A stretch of DNA of 64,000 nt from Lantana camara (taxonomy: Eukaryota > Streptophyta > Magnoliopsida > Lamiales > Verbenaceae): the NCBI GenBank assembly GCA_037501455.1, contig CM074865.1, forward strand, positions 6,955,001 to 7,019,000, in the 5' to 3' direction. A program made the translations under genes and the position numbers. The notes beneath the pieces are model-generated. The model was not told the origin of the DNA and searched no databases. It saw only the letters and a program-made list of their open reading frames with translations. Of this stretch, positions 37,004 to 48,082 are shown one piece after another (position 1 is the first letter of the stretch; every line of letters starts with the position of its first letter).

Positions 37004-38147
37004 ATGCCTCCGATGGCGTTGGGTGACACAATACCCGATGGTAACTCGACCTTCGTGAACGAAAAGGATGAATACGAGACCGTATCGGCTCCGATCGCGG
37101 TGGGTGACACAATACCTGATGGTAACTTGACCTTCGTGAACGAAAAGGATGAATACGAGACCGTATCGATTTACTCCCTTATCACCAGTAAGAAGGTCTT
37201 GATCATGGGCGTTCCCGGTGCCTTCATTCCCAGATACAGGTTATTATTCCTCTACCTTTTCCTTTTATTTATGTCAAGTTTTCATATACTTGTTAATTAA
37301 TCAAGTTTTATCTTGTATAAAGTTGGTATTACGTACCTCAGCAAATTCTGGCGGCATCTGATCCGAGGATGGAACAAATATTATATATCTCTGGTATGAA
37401 TCTCCAAGTATTTCCTTGTTACGTATGAGTTGTAATTAGAAACAATCTCAGAGTCAAGCATTGCCCCTTGAAGAATATTCCATTATTATTATTCTTATTA
37501 TAAACTTGCAATTCCTTTTTCAGTCAATGATCCATACGTGGCGCGGGCATGGGGATTTTCTTTTTTCCCAAGAAATGATCCACATCTCAAGTTTTTGGCT
37601 GATAGCAAGGCAGCTTATGTTACATCGCTTGGTCTTGACCTCGACCTCACTTCTAAAGGATTTGGTGTTCGGTGTAAGAAGTTTGCTATGCTTCTTGACG
37701 ATCGAAAGGTCAAATTCTATGTTTATGTTAAGGAAAATCTTATATAAAGAACATATGTTTTTACATTGAGTAGAGATTTGAACATAATATTTTATCCAAA
37801 ATTTTTATTTATTACAATCTGGAGATTTTCTCAAGTTTTGGTAAGTCATTTTTTGAAGAACTTTACGCAGGACCATGTTTGTATCTTATAAATTCAGAGA
37901 TTTACCTATTTATCCATTTTAAGAGCATATTGTGTATAGTGAATTTCTGTTACCTCATGTATGCTGCTCCTTGTATCTGAAGCTCCACATATTTAGATAG
38001 AACGATCAAGAATTGATGAATCTAGCTGTATTTGTGGCCTAGAATTTTGCAGCATACTTGCTAATTGTCTCACACGAAGGATTCATGCAGGTTGTTCGAT
38101 TGGTGGAGTCGCAAATAATTTTTGAACATGCTCTACCATCCGTGTGG
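37004..38147 (+). other. Domain A1 (Cys-less Prx II), exons 1-4
   Basis: Exon 1 repeats the start of the fold: GDTIPDGNSTFVNEKDEYET is followed 27 residues later by a near copy. The active-site segment reads VPGAFIPRY, where Prx II enzymes have Thr two residues after Phe and the peroxidatic Cys at the last position. Exon 2 gives ILYISV instead of the Cys-bearing ILCISV. Exon 3 has VRCKKF where active Prx have an Arg in the last pair. Exon 4 is a 19-residue linker, VVRLVESQIIFEHALPSVW. The fold's length is kept, but the catalytic residues are not. Confidence 0.8.
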
Positions 38148-41100
38148 GTATGCACGCAATCCCACATGAGCTCTTTTTTGTGACCGCGAAACATTTTTGC
38201 TTTTCTCCTTTTCTATTCCCTCTGGTTTGGTTTCTATAACTTCTTTTGGAGAATTTATGTTACACTCTCATAAGGTTTACTGGTGAGATTGTGAACCATT
38301 GATACCCTAAAGCTGTCCCAGTCATTTTACTGAAGTGTTTTATTGATTTTTATTTAAGTTACGTGAACCTTGAGTAATTTTGGACGTATAGATATCAATA
38401 TATTTCATTTCTAATTTCATTGAACACTTACATGAATTCTATTCAAGGTCAGTGCATATCTTGATTACAATGTTAATTGTGTGTACTCAACTCCTTATGA
38501 CTCAGCTCCCTGACCACGAATCTTTAAATCCGAACAACTCTGCTAGCTCCCTTCTCTCCCTGTAATTCTTAAATCTTAATATCGTATTTTTTGTTTCTGT
38601 AATTACTAATCTGTTAGCCGCTATTTGCTGGAATTTTTTTACCCCTTTTTTAAAAAAAAAAAAAAAAAAAAAAAAGTACTCGTTGTTGGTAAATTTTTGG
38701 TCAACACATTGGTGAGATATATAATGTTTTTCTTGTGTGGCCTATTTTTAAAGTTCTGGAGGGTGGTTGTCAGGAATTCGTTCAAGTTAGTGACTTCTAT
38801 GCAGCATATCACTTGTAAAATTTGACGCCATATGAATTAACACTCTTGACTCCTCATGTAATCACAGGGACCAACACCAAACATATCAAGGGCTCCAATT
38901 GCAGTGGGCGACACCATCCCTAATGCTTTGCTGACCTTCTGCGACAAGGAGACACTAATCAGGCTCGTGCCTGTGCACTCCATTGTCACCGGTAAGAAGG
39001 TCATTGTCTTGGGCGTTCGCGGCGCCTTCTCGCCCAGTTGCAGGTTAGAGTCTTTCTATTTTATTCATTACAATTTATCCAATTTTATTTATTTTTTTAA
39101 TTAACAACCCCCCTCGGCATGAAGCAGGCATTTGGCCCACTCCTTCATTCAGAGGGCAGATGAGTTTAGGTCGATGGGCGTTCAAGAGATCTTATGTATC
39201 AGTGGTATGCAATTACTTCTTAAGCATTTGATAATTAAATTAGCAATTTTGGTAGAATATTACCTGGATGGATGCTTGATATCTCAATCCTCTCAAATAG
39301 TTGGATATTTTTTTAGAATTAGTATTGTGTGACGTTGGATATTTTTTTAGAATTAGTATTGTGTGATGGCAAAAAGTTTGAGAATCGATCACCTTTCCAA
39401 AACTAACAATGTTGTTATACTTTGCAGTGAATGATCCCTATGCGATGAGGGCATGGGGAAGGGCGTGTTTTAGTGACAACACAGAGATCAAGTTTTTGGC
39501 TGATCCCACTGCTGCATATGTTGCATCACTTGGACTTGTAGATGACCTATCGCATACCGAATTTGGTATTCGTTCGAAGAGGTTTGCCCTGTTGCTCGAT
39601 GACTGTAAGGTGGTTGAAGTTGGTGATGAAGAGCAGTTGTATAGTCATGGAAAGCCAAATGAGAGCCCACTGGCTGAGTGGATGAGGAATGTCATTTTGC
39701 CCACGGGAGGGGATTCTGTGGTTGCTAGTCTAGGTGCTGACCTGACCGCGTTGGCTGTCCCGATCGCGGTGGTGGACACAATCCCTGATGGTAACTTGAC
39801 CTTTGTGAACGAAAAGGTTGAAATTGAGACTGTATCCATTTACTCCCTTATCACCGGTAAGGAGGTCTTGGATACACATGGAATGCCGAATGAGAGCTCA
39901 CTGGCTGACTGCACGAGGAATGTCATTTTTCCCACGGGAGGGGATTCTGTGGTTGCTAGTCTAGGTGCTGCCCCAATCGCGATGGGGGACACAATCCCTG
40001 ATGGTAATGTGACCTTCTTGAATGATGAGACCGTATCCATTTACTCCCTTATCACCGGTAAGGAGCTCTTGGATACGCATGGAATGCCGAGTGAGAGCTC
40101 ACTGGCTGAGTGCACGAGGAATGTCATTTTTCCCACGGGAGGGGATTCTGTGGTTGCTAGTCTAGGTGCTGCCCCGATCGCGGTGGGGGACACAATCCCT
40201 GATGGTAATGTGACCTTCTTGAACGATGAGACCGTATCCATTTACTCCCTTATCAGCGGTACGGAGGTCTTGGATACGCATGGAATGCCGAATGAGAGCT
40301 CACTGGCTGAGTGCACGAGGAATGTCATTTTTCCCACGGGAGGGGATTCTGGGGTTGCTAGTCTAGGTGCTGCCCCGATCGCGGTGGGGGACACAATCCC
40401 TGATGGTAATGTGACCTTCTTGAACGATGTGACCGTATCCATTTACTCCCTTATCAGCGGTACGGAGGTCTTGGATACGCATGGAATGCCGAATGAGAGC
40501 TCACTGGCTGAGTGCACGAGGAATGTCATTTTTCCCACGGGAGGGGATTCTGGGGTTGCTAGTCTAGGTGCTGCCCCGATCGCGGTGGGGGACACAATCC
40601 CTGATGGTAACTTGACCTTCGTGAACGAAAAGGATGAAATCGAGACCGTATCGGTGTACTCCCTTATCACCGGTAAGAAGGTCTTGATCATGGGCGTTCC
40701 CGGTGACTTCATTCCCAGTTACAGGTTATTATTCCTCTCCCTTTTCGTTTTATTTACCTGAAATTTTCATCTACTTGTTAATTAATCAAGTTTTATCTTG
40801 TATAAAGTTGGTATTACGGACCTCAGCAAATAATGGTGGCATCTGATCCGGTGATGACACCTGATCCGAGGATGGAACTAATATTATATATCTCTGGTAT
40901 GAATCTCCAAGTATTGCCTTGTTACGAGTGAGTTGTAATTAGAAACAATCTCAAGAGTCAATTAGTAATTCTTGCATTGCCCCTTGAAGAATTTTGCATT
41001 ATTATTATTATTATCGTAAACTTGCAATTCCTTTTTCAGTCAATGATACATATGTGGCGCGGGCATGGGGATTTTCTTTTTTCCCAAGAAATGATCCACA

Positions 41101-44100
41101 TCTCAAGTTTTTGGCTGATAGCAAGGCAGCTTATGTTACGTCGCTTGGCCTTGACCTCGACCTCACTTCTAAAGGATTTGGTGTACGGTGTAAGAAGTTT
41201 GCTATGCTTCTTGACGATCGAAAGGTCAAATTCTATGTTTATGTTAAGCAGAATCTTATATAAAGAACATATGTTTTTACATTGATTTAGAGATTTGAAG
41301 ATATTTTATCCTAAATTTTTATTTATTACAATCTGGGAGATTTTCTCAAGTTTTGGTAATTCAATTTTTGAAGAACTTTACGCAGGACCATGTTTGTATC
41401 TTATAAATTCAGAGATTTACCTATTTATCCATTTTAAGAGCATATTATGTAAGGTGAATTTCTTTTACCTCATGTATGCTGCTCCTTGTATCTGAAGCTC
41501 CACATATTTAGATAGAACGATCAAGAATTGATGAATCCAGCTGTATTTGTGGCCTAGAATTTTGCAGCATACTTGCTAATTGTCTCACACGAAGGATTCA
41601 TGCAGGTTGTTCGATTGGTGGAGTCGCAAATAGTTTTTGAACATGCTCTACCATCCGTGTGGGTATGCACGCAATCCCACATGAGCTCTTTTTTGTGACC
41701 ACGAAACATTTTTGTTTTTCTCCTTTTCTATTCCCTCTGGTTTGGTTTTTATAACTTCTTTTGGAGAATTTATGTTCCACTCTCATAAGGTTTACTGGTG
41801 AGATTGTGAACCTTGATGCCCTAAAGCTGTCCCAGTCATTTTACTGAAGTGTTTTATTGATTTTTATTTAAGTTTCAGGAACCTTGAGTAATTTTGGACG
41901 TATAGATATCAATATATTTCATTTCTAATTTCATTGAGCACTTACATGAATTGTATTCAAGGTCAGTGCATATCTTGATTACAATGTTAATTGTGTGTAA
42001 ACTCCTTATGACTCAGCTCCCTGACCACGAATCTTTAAATCCGAACAACTCTGCTAGCTCCCTTCTCTCCCTGTAATTCTTAAAACTTAATGTCTTATTT
42101 TTTGTTTCTGTAATTACTAATCTGTTATCCGCTCTTTGCTGGAATTTTTTTACCCCTTTTTTTTAAAAAAAAAAAAAATGGTAATCGTTTTTGGTAAATT
42201 TTTGGTCAACATATTGGTGAGATATAATGATTTTCTTGTGTGGCCTATTTTTAAAGTTCTGGAGAGTGGTTGTCAGGAATTCGTTCAAGTTAGTGACTTC
42301 TATGCAGCATATCCCTTGTAAAATTTGACGGCATATGAATTAACACTCTTGACTCCTCATGTAATCACAGGGACCAACACCAAACATTGCAAGGGCTCCA
42401 ATTGCTGTGGGCGACACCATCCCTAATGCTTTGCTGACCTTCTGCGACAAGGAGACACTAATCAGGCTCGTGCCTGTGCACTCCATTGCCACCGGTAAGA
42501 AGGTCATTGTCTTGGGCGTTCGCGGCGCCTTCTCGCCCAGTTGCAGGTTACAGTCTTTCTATTTTATTCATTATAATTTATCCAATTTTATTTATTTTTT
42601 TAATTAACAACCCCCCTCGGCATGAAGCAGGCATTTGGTCCACTCCTTCATTCAGAAGGCAGATGAGTTTAGGTCGATGGGCGTTCAAGAGATCTTATGT
42701 ATCAGTGGTATGCAATTACTTCTGAAGCATTTGATAATTAAATTAGCAATTTTGGTAGAATATTACCTGGATGGATGTTTGATATCTCAATCCTCTCAAA
42801 TAGTTGGATATTTTTTTAGAATTAGTATTGTGTGATGGCAAAAAGTTTGAGAATCGATCACCTTTCCAAAACTAACAATGTTGTTATACTTTGCAGTGAA
42901 TGATCCCTATGCGATGAAGGCATGGGAAAGGGCATGTTTTAGTGACAACACAGAGATCAACTTTTTGGCTGATCCCACTGCTGCATATGTTGCATCACTT
43001 GGACTTGTAGATGACCTATCGCATACCGAATTTGGTATTCGTTCGAAGAGGTTTGCCCTGTTGCTCGATGACTGTAAGGTGGTTGAAGTTGGTGATGAAG
43101 AGAAGTTGGATAATCATGGAAAGCCAAATGAGAGCCCACTGGCTGAGTGGATGAGGAATGTCGTTTTGCCCATGGGAGGGGATTCTGTGGTTGCTAGTCT
43201 AGGTGCTGACCTGACCGCGTTGGCTGTCCCGATCGCGGTGGGGGACACAATACCTGATGGTAACTTGACCTTTGTGAACGAAAAGGGTGAAATCGAGACT
43301 GTATCCATTGAATCCCTTATCACCGGTAAGGAGGTCTTGGATAAGCATGGAAAGCCGGACGAGAGCCCACTGGCTGAGTGGATGAGTAATGGCGTTTTGC
43401 CCACGGGAGTGGATTCTGTGGTTGCTAGTCTAGCTACTGCTCTGATCGCGGTGGGGGACACAATCCCTGATGGTAATGTGACCTTCTTGAACGATGAGAC
43501 TGTATCCATTTACTCCCTTATCACCGGTATGGAGGTCTTGGATAAGCATGGAATGCCAAATGAGAGCCCACTGCCTGAGTGGACGAGGAATGTCTTTTTG
43601 CCCACGGGAGGGGATTCTGTGGTTGCTAGTCCAGGTACTGCCCCGATCGCTGTGGGGGACACAATCCCTGATGGTAACTTGACCTTCGTGAACGAAAAGG
43701 ATGAAATCGAGACCGTATCGGTTTACTCCCTTATCACCGGTAAGAAGGTCTTGATCATGGGCGTTCCCGGTGACTTCATTCCCAGTTACAGGTTATTATT
43801 CTTCTACCTTTTCGTTTTATTTATCTGAAATTTTCATCTACTTGTTAACTAATCAAGTTTTATCTTGTATAAAGTTGGTATTACAGACCTCAGCAAATTA
43901 TGGCGGCATCTGATCCGGTGATGACACCTGATCCTAGGATGGAACAAATATTATATATCTCTGGTATGAATCTCCAAGTATTGCCTTGTTATGTGTGAGT
44001 TGTAATTAGAAACAATCTCAAGAGTCAATTAGTAATTCTTGCATTGCCCCTTGAAGAATTTTGCATTATTATTATTATTATCGTAAACTTGCAATTCCTT

Positions 44101-46467
44101 TTTCAGTCAATGATCCATATGTGGCGCGGGCATGGGGATTTTCTTTTTTCCCAAGAAATGATCCACATCTCAAGTTTTTGGCTGATAGCAAGGCAGCGTA
44201 TGTTACGTCGCTTGGCCTTGACCTCGACCTCACTTCTAAAGGATTTGGTGTTCGGTGTAAGAAGTTTGCTATGCTTCTTGACGATCGAAAGGTCAAATTC
44301 TATGTTTATGTTAAGCAGAATCTTATCATATGTTTTTACATTCATTTAGAGATTTGAAGATATTTTATCCTAAATTTTTATTTATTACAATCTGGGAGAT
44401 TTTCTCAAGTTTTGGTAATTCAATTTTTGAAGAACTTTATGCAGGACCATGTTTGTATCTTATAAAGTCAGAGATTTACCTATTTATCCATTTTAAGAGC
44501 ATATTGTGTATAGTGAATTTCTGTTACCTCATGTATGCTGCTCCTTGTATCTGAAGCTCCACATATTTAGATAGAACGATCAAGAATTGATGAATCCAGC
44601 TGTATTTGTGGCCTAGAATTTTGCAGCATACTTGCTAATTATCTCACACGAAGGATTCATGCAGGTTGTTCGATTGGTGGAGTCGCAAATAGTTTTTGAA
44701 CATGCTCTACCATGCGTGTGGGTATGCACGCAATCCCTCATGAGCTCTTTTTTGTGACCGCGAAACATTGTTGCTTTTCTCCTTTTCTATTCCCTCTGGT
44801 TTGGTTTCTATAACTTCTTTTGGAGAATTTATGTTCCACTCTCGTAAGGTTTACTGGTGAGATTGTGAACCTTGATACCCTAAAGCTGTCCCAGTCATTT
44901 TACTGAAGTGTTTTATTGATTTTTATTTAAGTTTCGTGAACCTTGAGTAATTTTGGACGTATAGATATCAATATTTTTCATTTCTAATTTCATTGAACAC
45001 TTACTTGAATTCTATTCAAGGTCAGTGCATATCTTGATTACAATGTTAATTGTGTGTACTCAACTCCTTATGACTCAGCTCCCTGACCACGAATCTTTAA
45101 ATCCGAACAACTCTGCTAGCTCCCTTCTCTCCCTGTAATTCTTAAATCTTAATATCGTATTTTTTGTTTCTGTAATTACTTTGCTGGAATTTTTTTACCC
45201 CTTTTTTAAAAAAAAAAAAAAAAGTAATCGTTGTTGGTAAATTTTTGGTCAACACACTGGTGAGATATATAATGTTTTTCTTGTGTGGCCTATTTTTAAA
45301 GTTCTGGAGGGTGGTTGTCAGGAATTTGTTCAAGTTAGTGACTTCTATGCAGCATATCACTTGTAAAATTTGACGCCATATGAATTAACACTCTTGACTC
45401 ATGTAATCACAGGGACCAACACCAAACATATCAAGGGCTCCAATTGCAGTGGGCGACACCATCCCTAATGCTTTGCTGACCTTCTGCGACAAGGAGACAC
45501 TAATCAGGCTCGTGCCTGTGCACTCCATTGTCACCGGTAAGAAGGTCATTGTCTTGGGCGTTCGCGGCGCCTTCTCGCCCAGTTGCAGGTTAGAGTCTTT
45601 CTATTTTATTCATTTAATTTATCCAATTTTATTTATTTTTTTAATTAACAACCTCCCCCGGCATGAAGCAGGCAATTGGTCCACTCCTTCATTCAGAAGG
45701 CAGATGAGTTTAGGTCGATGGGCTTTCAAGAGATCTTATGTATCAGTTGTATGCAATTACTTCTTAAGCATTTGATAATTAAATTAGCAATTTTGGTAGA
45801 ATATTACCTGGATGGATGTTTGATATCTCAATCCTCTCAAATAGTTGGATATTTTTTTAGAATTAGTATTGTGTGATGGCAAAAAGTTTGAGAATCGATC
45901 ACCTTTCCAAAACTAACAATGTTGTTATACTTTGCAGTGAATGATCCCTATGCGATGAAGGCATGGGAAAGGGCATGTTTTAGTGACAACACAGAGATCA
46001 ACTTTTTGGCTGATCCCACTGCTGCATATGTTGCATCACTTGGACTTGTAGATGACCTATCGCATACCGAATTTGGTATTCGTTCGAAGAGGTTTGCCCT
46101 GTTGCTCGATGACTGTAAGGTGGTTGAAGTTGGTGATGAAGAGAAGTTGGATAATCATGGAAAGCCAAATGAGAGCCCACTGGCTGAGTGGATGAGGAAT
46201 GTCGTTTTGCCCATGGGAGGGGATTCTCTGGTTGTTAGTCTAGCCGCTGCTCCGGTAGAGCCTTATGCAGGAAATGGGGAGAGCAGTAGTGGCGTTGAGG
46301 TAGAGAAGAAGAAAAAGAAGAAACACAAGGAAGATGATGGAGATCACGGGCGAAAGCGTAAAATTTATGATGATGATGGTAGTCCTGCCGCGGAGGCTGC
46401 TGTTAAGAAATTCAAGGTGGCATCTGAGGAATCAGAGTATGTGGAGGGTGGGATAGGAGAAGAATAA
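37004..46467 (+). CDS. Poly-peroxiredoxin: six fused Prx II-type domains, 19 exons
   Basis: Modelled exons: 37004-37239, 37323-37393, 37524-37708, 38091-38147, 38868-39043, 39128-39204, 39428-40724, 40808-40896, 41040-41224, 41606-41662, 42371-42546, 42631-42707, 42897-43791, 43875-43963, 44107-44291, 44665-44721, 45413-45588, 45672-45748, 45938-46467. All introns are GT-AG, phases agree throughout, and the 4,692-nt sum gives 1,563 residues with one stop. Domains alternate: A1 (28-183), B1 (192-335), modules, A2 (623-810), B2 (819-965), modules, A3 (1116-1303), B3 (1312-1455), Lys-rich tail. Prx II enzymes are normally ~160-residue, single-domain thiol peroxidases. B domains keep FSPSC, ILCISVND and RSKRF; A domains have Tyr at both Cys sites. 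A long type II Prx-related protein is annotated in Arabidopsis (At1g65990, from memory), so a family may exist. Exon joins need transcript support. Confidence 0.82.
38868..39760 (+). other. Domain B1 (Cys-bearing Prx II), exons 5-7 start
   Basis: Reads GPTPNISRAPIAVGDTIPN at the start, then VRGAFSPSC with the presumed peroxidatic Cys, ILCISVNDP with the presumed resolving Cys, and GIRSKRFALLLDD with the Arg of the active site. The Pro of the PxxxTxxC motif is Arg here and the Thr is Ser, so activity may be altered. It differs from A1 by also lacking the intron after the DDxK segment; the frame runs on into the module array. Confidence 0.8.
39760..40572 (+). repeat. Coding module array 1: four chimeric Prx fragments
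   Basis: Each module joins the first ~34 residues of a Prx II domain (APIAVGDTIPDGN to SLITGKEVL) to a linker (THGMPNESSLAECTRNV to DSVVASLGA) copied from the end of domain B. The first repeat step is about 213 bp; the next three are exactly 201 bp (starts near 39973, 40174, 40375, 40576), a multiple of three, so the frame is kept. The modules stop before the active-site loop and cannot be enzymes. The last copies are nearly identical, so the array grew recently by unequal crossing-over or slippage. Confidence 0.85.
40573..41662 (+). other. Domain A2 (Cys-less), exons 7 end to 10
   Basis: Same plan as A1, with VPGDFIPSY at the active site, ILYISV, and VRCKKF. Exon 8 (40808-40896) has 18 bp more than exon 2, a short duplication that adds VMTPDP. 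Exon 10 repeats the 19-residue linker with one change (QIVFEH). Confidence 0.8.
42371..43227 (+). other. Domain B2 (Cys-bearing), exons 11-13 start
   Basis: Near-identical to B1: FSPSC, ILCISVNDP and RSKRFALLLDD are all kept. Small changes include EINFLADPT for EIKFLADPT. The introns are also nearly identical to those of unit 1, pointing to recent duplication or gene conversion. Confidence 0.8.
43228..43638 (+). repeat. Coding module array 2: two chimeric Prx fragments
   Basis: Same design as array 1 but with two modules, using linkers DKHGKPDESPLAEWMSN and DKHGMPNESPLPEWTRN. These are less uniform than array 1, so array 1 has been homogenised or expanded more recently. Confidence 0.8.
43639..44721 (+). 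other. Domain A3 (Cys-less), exons 13 end to 16
   Basis: VPGDFIPSY, ILYISV and VRCKKF as in A2. Exon 16 ends with PCVW where units 1 and 2 have PSVW. All splice phases match the other units. Confidence 0.8.
45413..46467 (+). other. Domain B3 and Lys-rich C-terminal tail, exons 17-19
   Basis: B3 keeps FSPSC, ILCIS and RSKRF. The exon 18 donor reads AGTT|GTATGC, unlike AGTG|GTATGC in units 1 and 2, and changes one Val to Leu at the splice-spanning codon. After DSLVVSLAAAP the sequence leaves the module pattern: EVEKKKKKKHKED, a second basic cluster GRKRKI, and KKFK, mixed with acidic stretches. Such tails are typical of nuclear and nucleolar plant proteins, so nuclear location is likely but inferred. 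More Lys/Glu-rich sequence follows the stop, so the tail may have been longer. Confidence 0.75.
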
Positions 46468-47571
46468 AAAGAAGAAAAAAGAATTGGGAGATGAAACTGT
46501 ATATGGTTAAGGTGGTTGAAGCAGAGTAATTATATGGAAGTTTAGGCCAGTTGAGTGTTTCCTACTCGAAGGATCTTATTAAATATTAAAAAACATATTA
46601 ATGATGTGTGGTTTTGGAAACTGTAGAATGCTTAATGTGTATTTGAAGAGATTTGAACTCTTGACTTAAAATATCTTTGCAACTTTGGAGAATGTGTTGG
46701 GATGTGAAATGGCATTGGTAAAATGGATTCATGAAGGTTTAGTTACTCAATCGTCGGAGATTTGATGATTGGTAGTGGGGTGTTATCATGGTGTCGTTGG
46801 TCGTCAAAAAATGGTGAACTCAGTGTTGAATACGAAAAAGTTGGTCAAGAAATTAAAAGGTTTTATTAGAATGCTTGTTTTTTCAGTAATACTTTTCGAG
46901 ACACTCAATTAAATATATTATATTAATTACACAAAAAAAGTGTAATTATTCCTCCATTAGCTAATAAATTATTATTGAGTAGGCTTTGACAAGTATGAAA
47001 ATGTACCCATCATCCGGCTTAATTAACTTAATATAATTAGCAATTAGCAGAGTTTGAAGATAAGCATAGGCATGGTTTCAGCATATAATAATCTATACTA
47101 TTATATTAAACGAGAGACCCATTTGGTGTCATGGATTTTTTTTTTTCTTTTTTTTTTTCTTTTATTTTTTAATATCAATTCTAGCCACGTAATTTTACAG
47201 TCTTCTTAAACTCTTCTATATTCACGGGATTCTCAAATTCCTTTCTTTTTTATTTATATCATTTATTTATCTTTAGTTCTTTTTTTTTTCAATTTGAATT
47301 ATCTTATTTAATTTATTCATCATAAAATTATAATTATATTAAAAATAATTATAAATCAAGTAATAACATGAAATTTTTAATTTTTTTCCCCCCACACACA
47401 TCGGGTGTGCAATAAAGAGGAAGAAAGGCCTAGGTGAAATGTATGTGGAATTACTTAATTCTTATTTGAAAGTTAAATTAATATCATAATAAAGAATGGT
47501 CTTGACATTTTGTCATTTTAAACTTTTGCAAACATGATTAACTTTGGTGCTTCGACTCTAAATATATATAT
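46468..47571. other. Spacer downstream of the Prx fusion gene
   Basis: The 3' untranslated region probably lies in the first 150-300 bp (AATATTAAAAAACATATTAA near 46580 is a possible poly(A) region). The rest is AT-rich with long T runs at 47135-47165 and a CCCCCCACACACATCGGGTG patch near 47390. No gene is seen. Confidence 0.45.
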
Positions 47572-48017
47572 TGATGGGGGCTTTTATAATGGACCCTCTG
47601 ATTGGGTCACAAGTCAATTAAAAGGCCCAATTTTACCCACAAAGGAAAGAACACGCCTTATGGGCCAGTCTTGGGCAAGGCCCAGAGCACGAATATTAAG
47701 GCCCAACGCAGTTAGGGCAAAGTTGTGGAAAGCCAAGATGAACACACGTGTAAGGCAAGGATCAAGCTACTGTACACTATATATACAGTGGTAGTCCCAA
47801 AGGGGAAGGTAACTGAATCCAACTTTCTATTTTGAATATTTCTTCTTCCATAATCTATTTGGGGATCTGACTTAATTCAGTGGAGGGTGTACGCCGGAGC
47901 ATCTCCGACTAGTCCCTCTAACGAAGCGTTCTGTGTCTATTGTGTTACTTGTAGGTCATTTGTATCGCTGCTAAAGGAGTTGCTATACCAAAAAGTGGGG
48001 CGATTCGTGTCTTATCA
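47572..48017 (+). repeat. Gypsy 5' LTR and primer site
   Basis: The likely LTR runs from TGATGGGGGC to CTTATCA (inverted tips TGAT/ATCA) with a TATA box, TATATATA, at 47778-47785. Directly after it TTTGGCGTCGTCTGTGGGAA (48018-48037) is the primer-site region typical of Tat-type elements. The left border is chosen from the tips alone because the second LTR is not in the window. Confidence 0.65.
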
Positions 48018-48082
48018 TTTGGCGTCGTCTGTGGGAACTGTTGTTCCTCGTTACGACCTTTTTTCAAGTAAGGGTGATAGAC

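Noticed and set aside
37538..37747. Separate small Prx-like genes in each unit
   Set aside because: The fragments lack starts and active-site parts, while splice sites join them in phase to their neighbours.
38640..38676. Long A run as a retrogene poly(A) tail
   Set aside because: The same run occurs at matching intron positions in all three Prx units (near 42165 and 45210), so it is an intronic simple repeat.
39488..40712. Minus-strand frames at 201-bp steps within the Prx exons
   Set aside because: Shadows of the coding repeat on the plus strand, which has the clear Prx homology.
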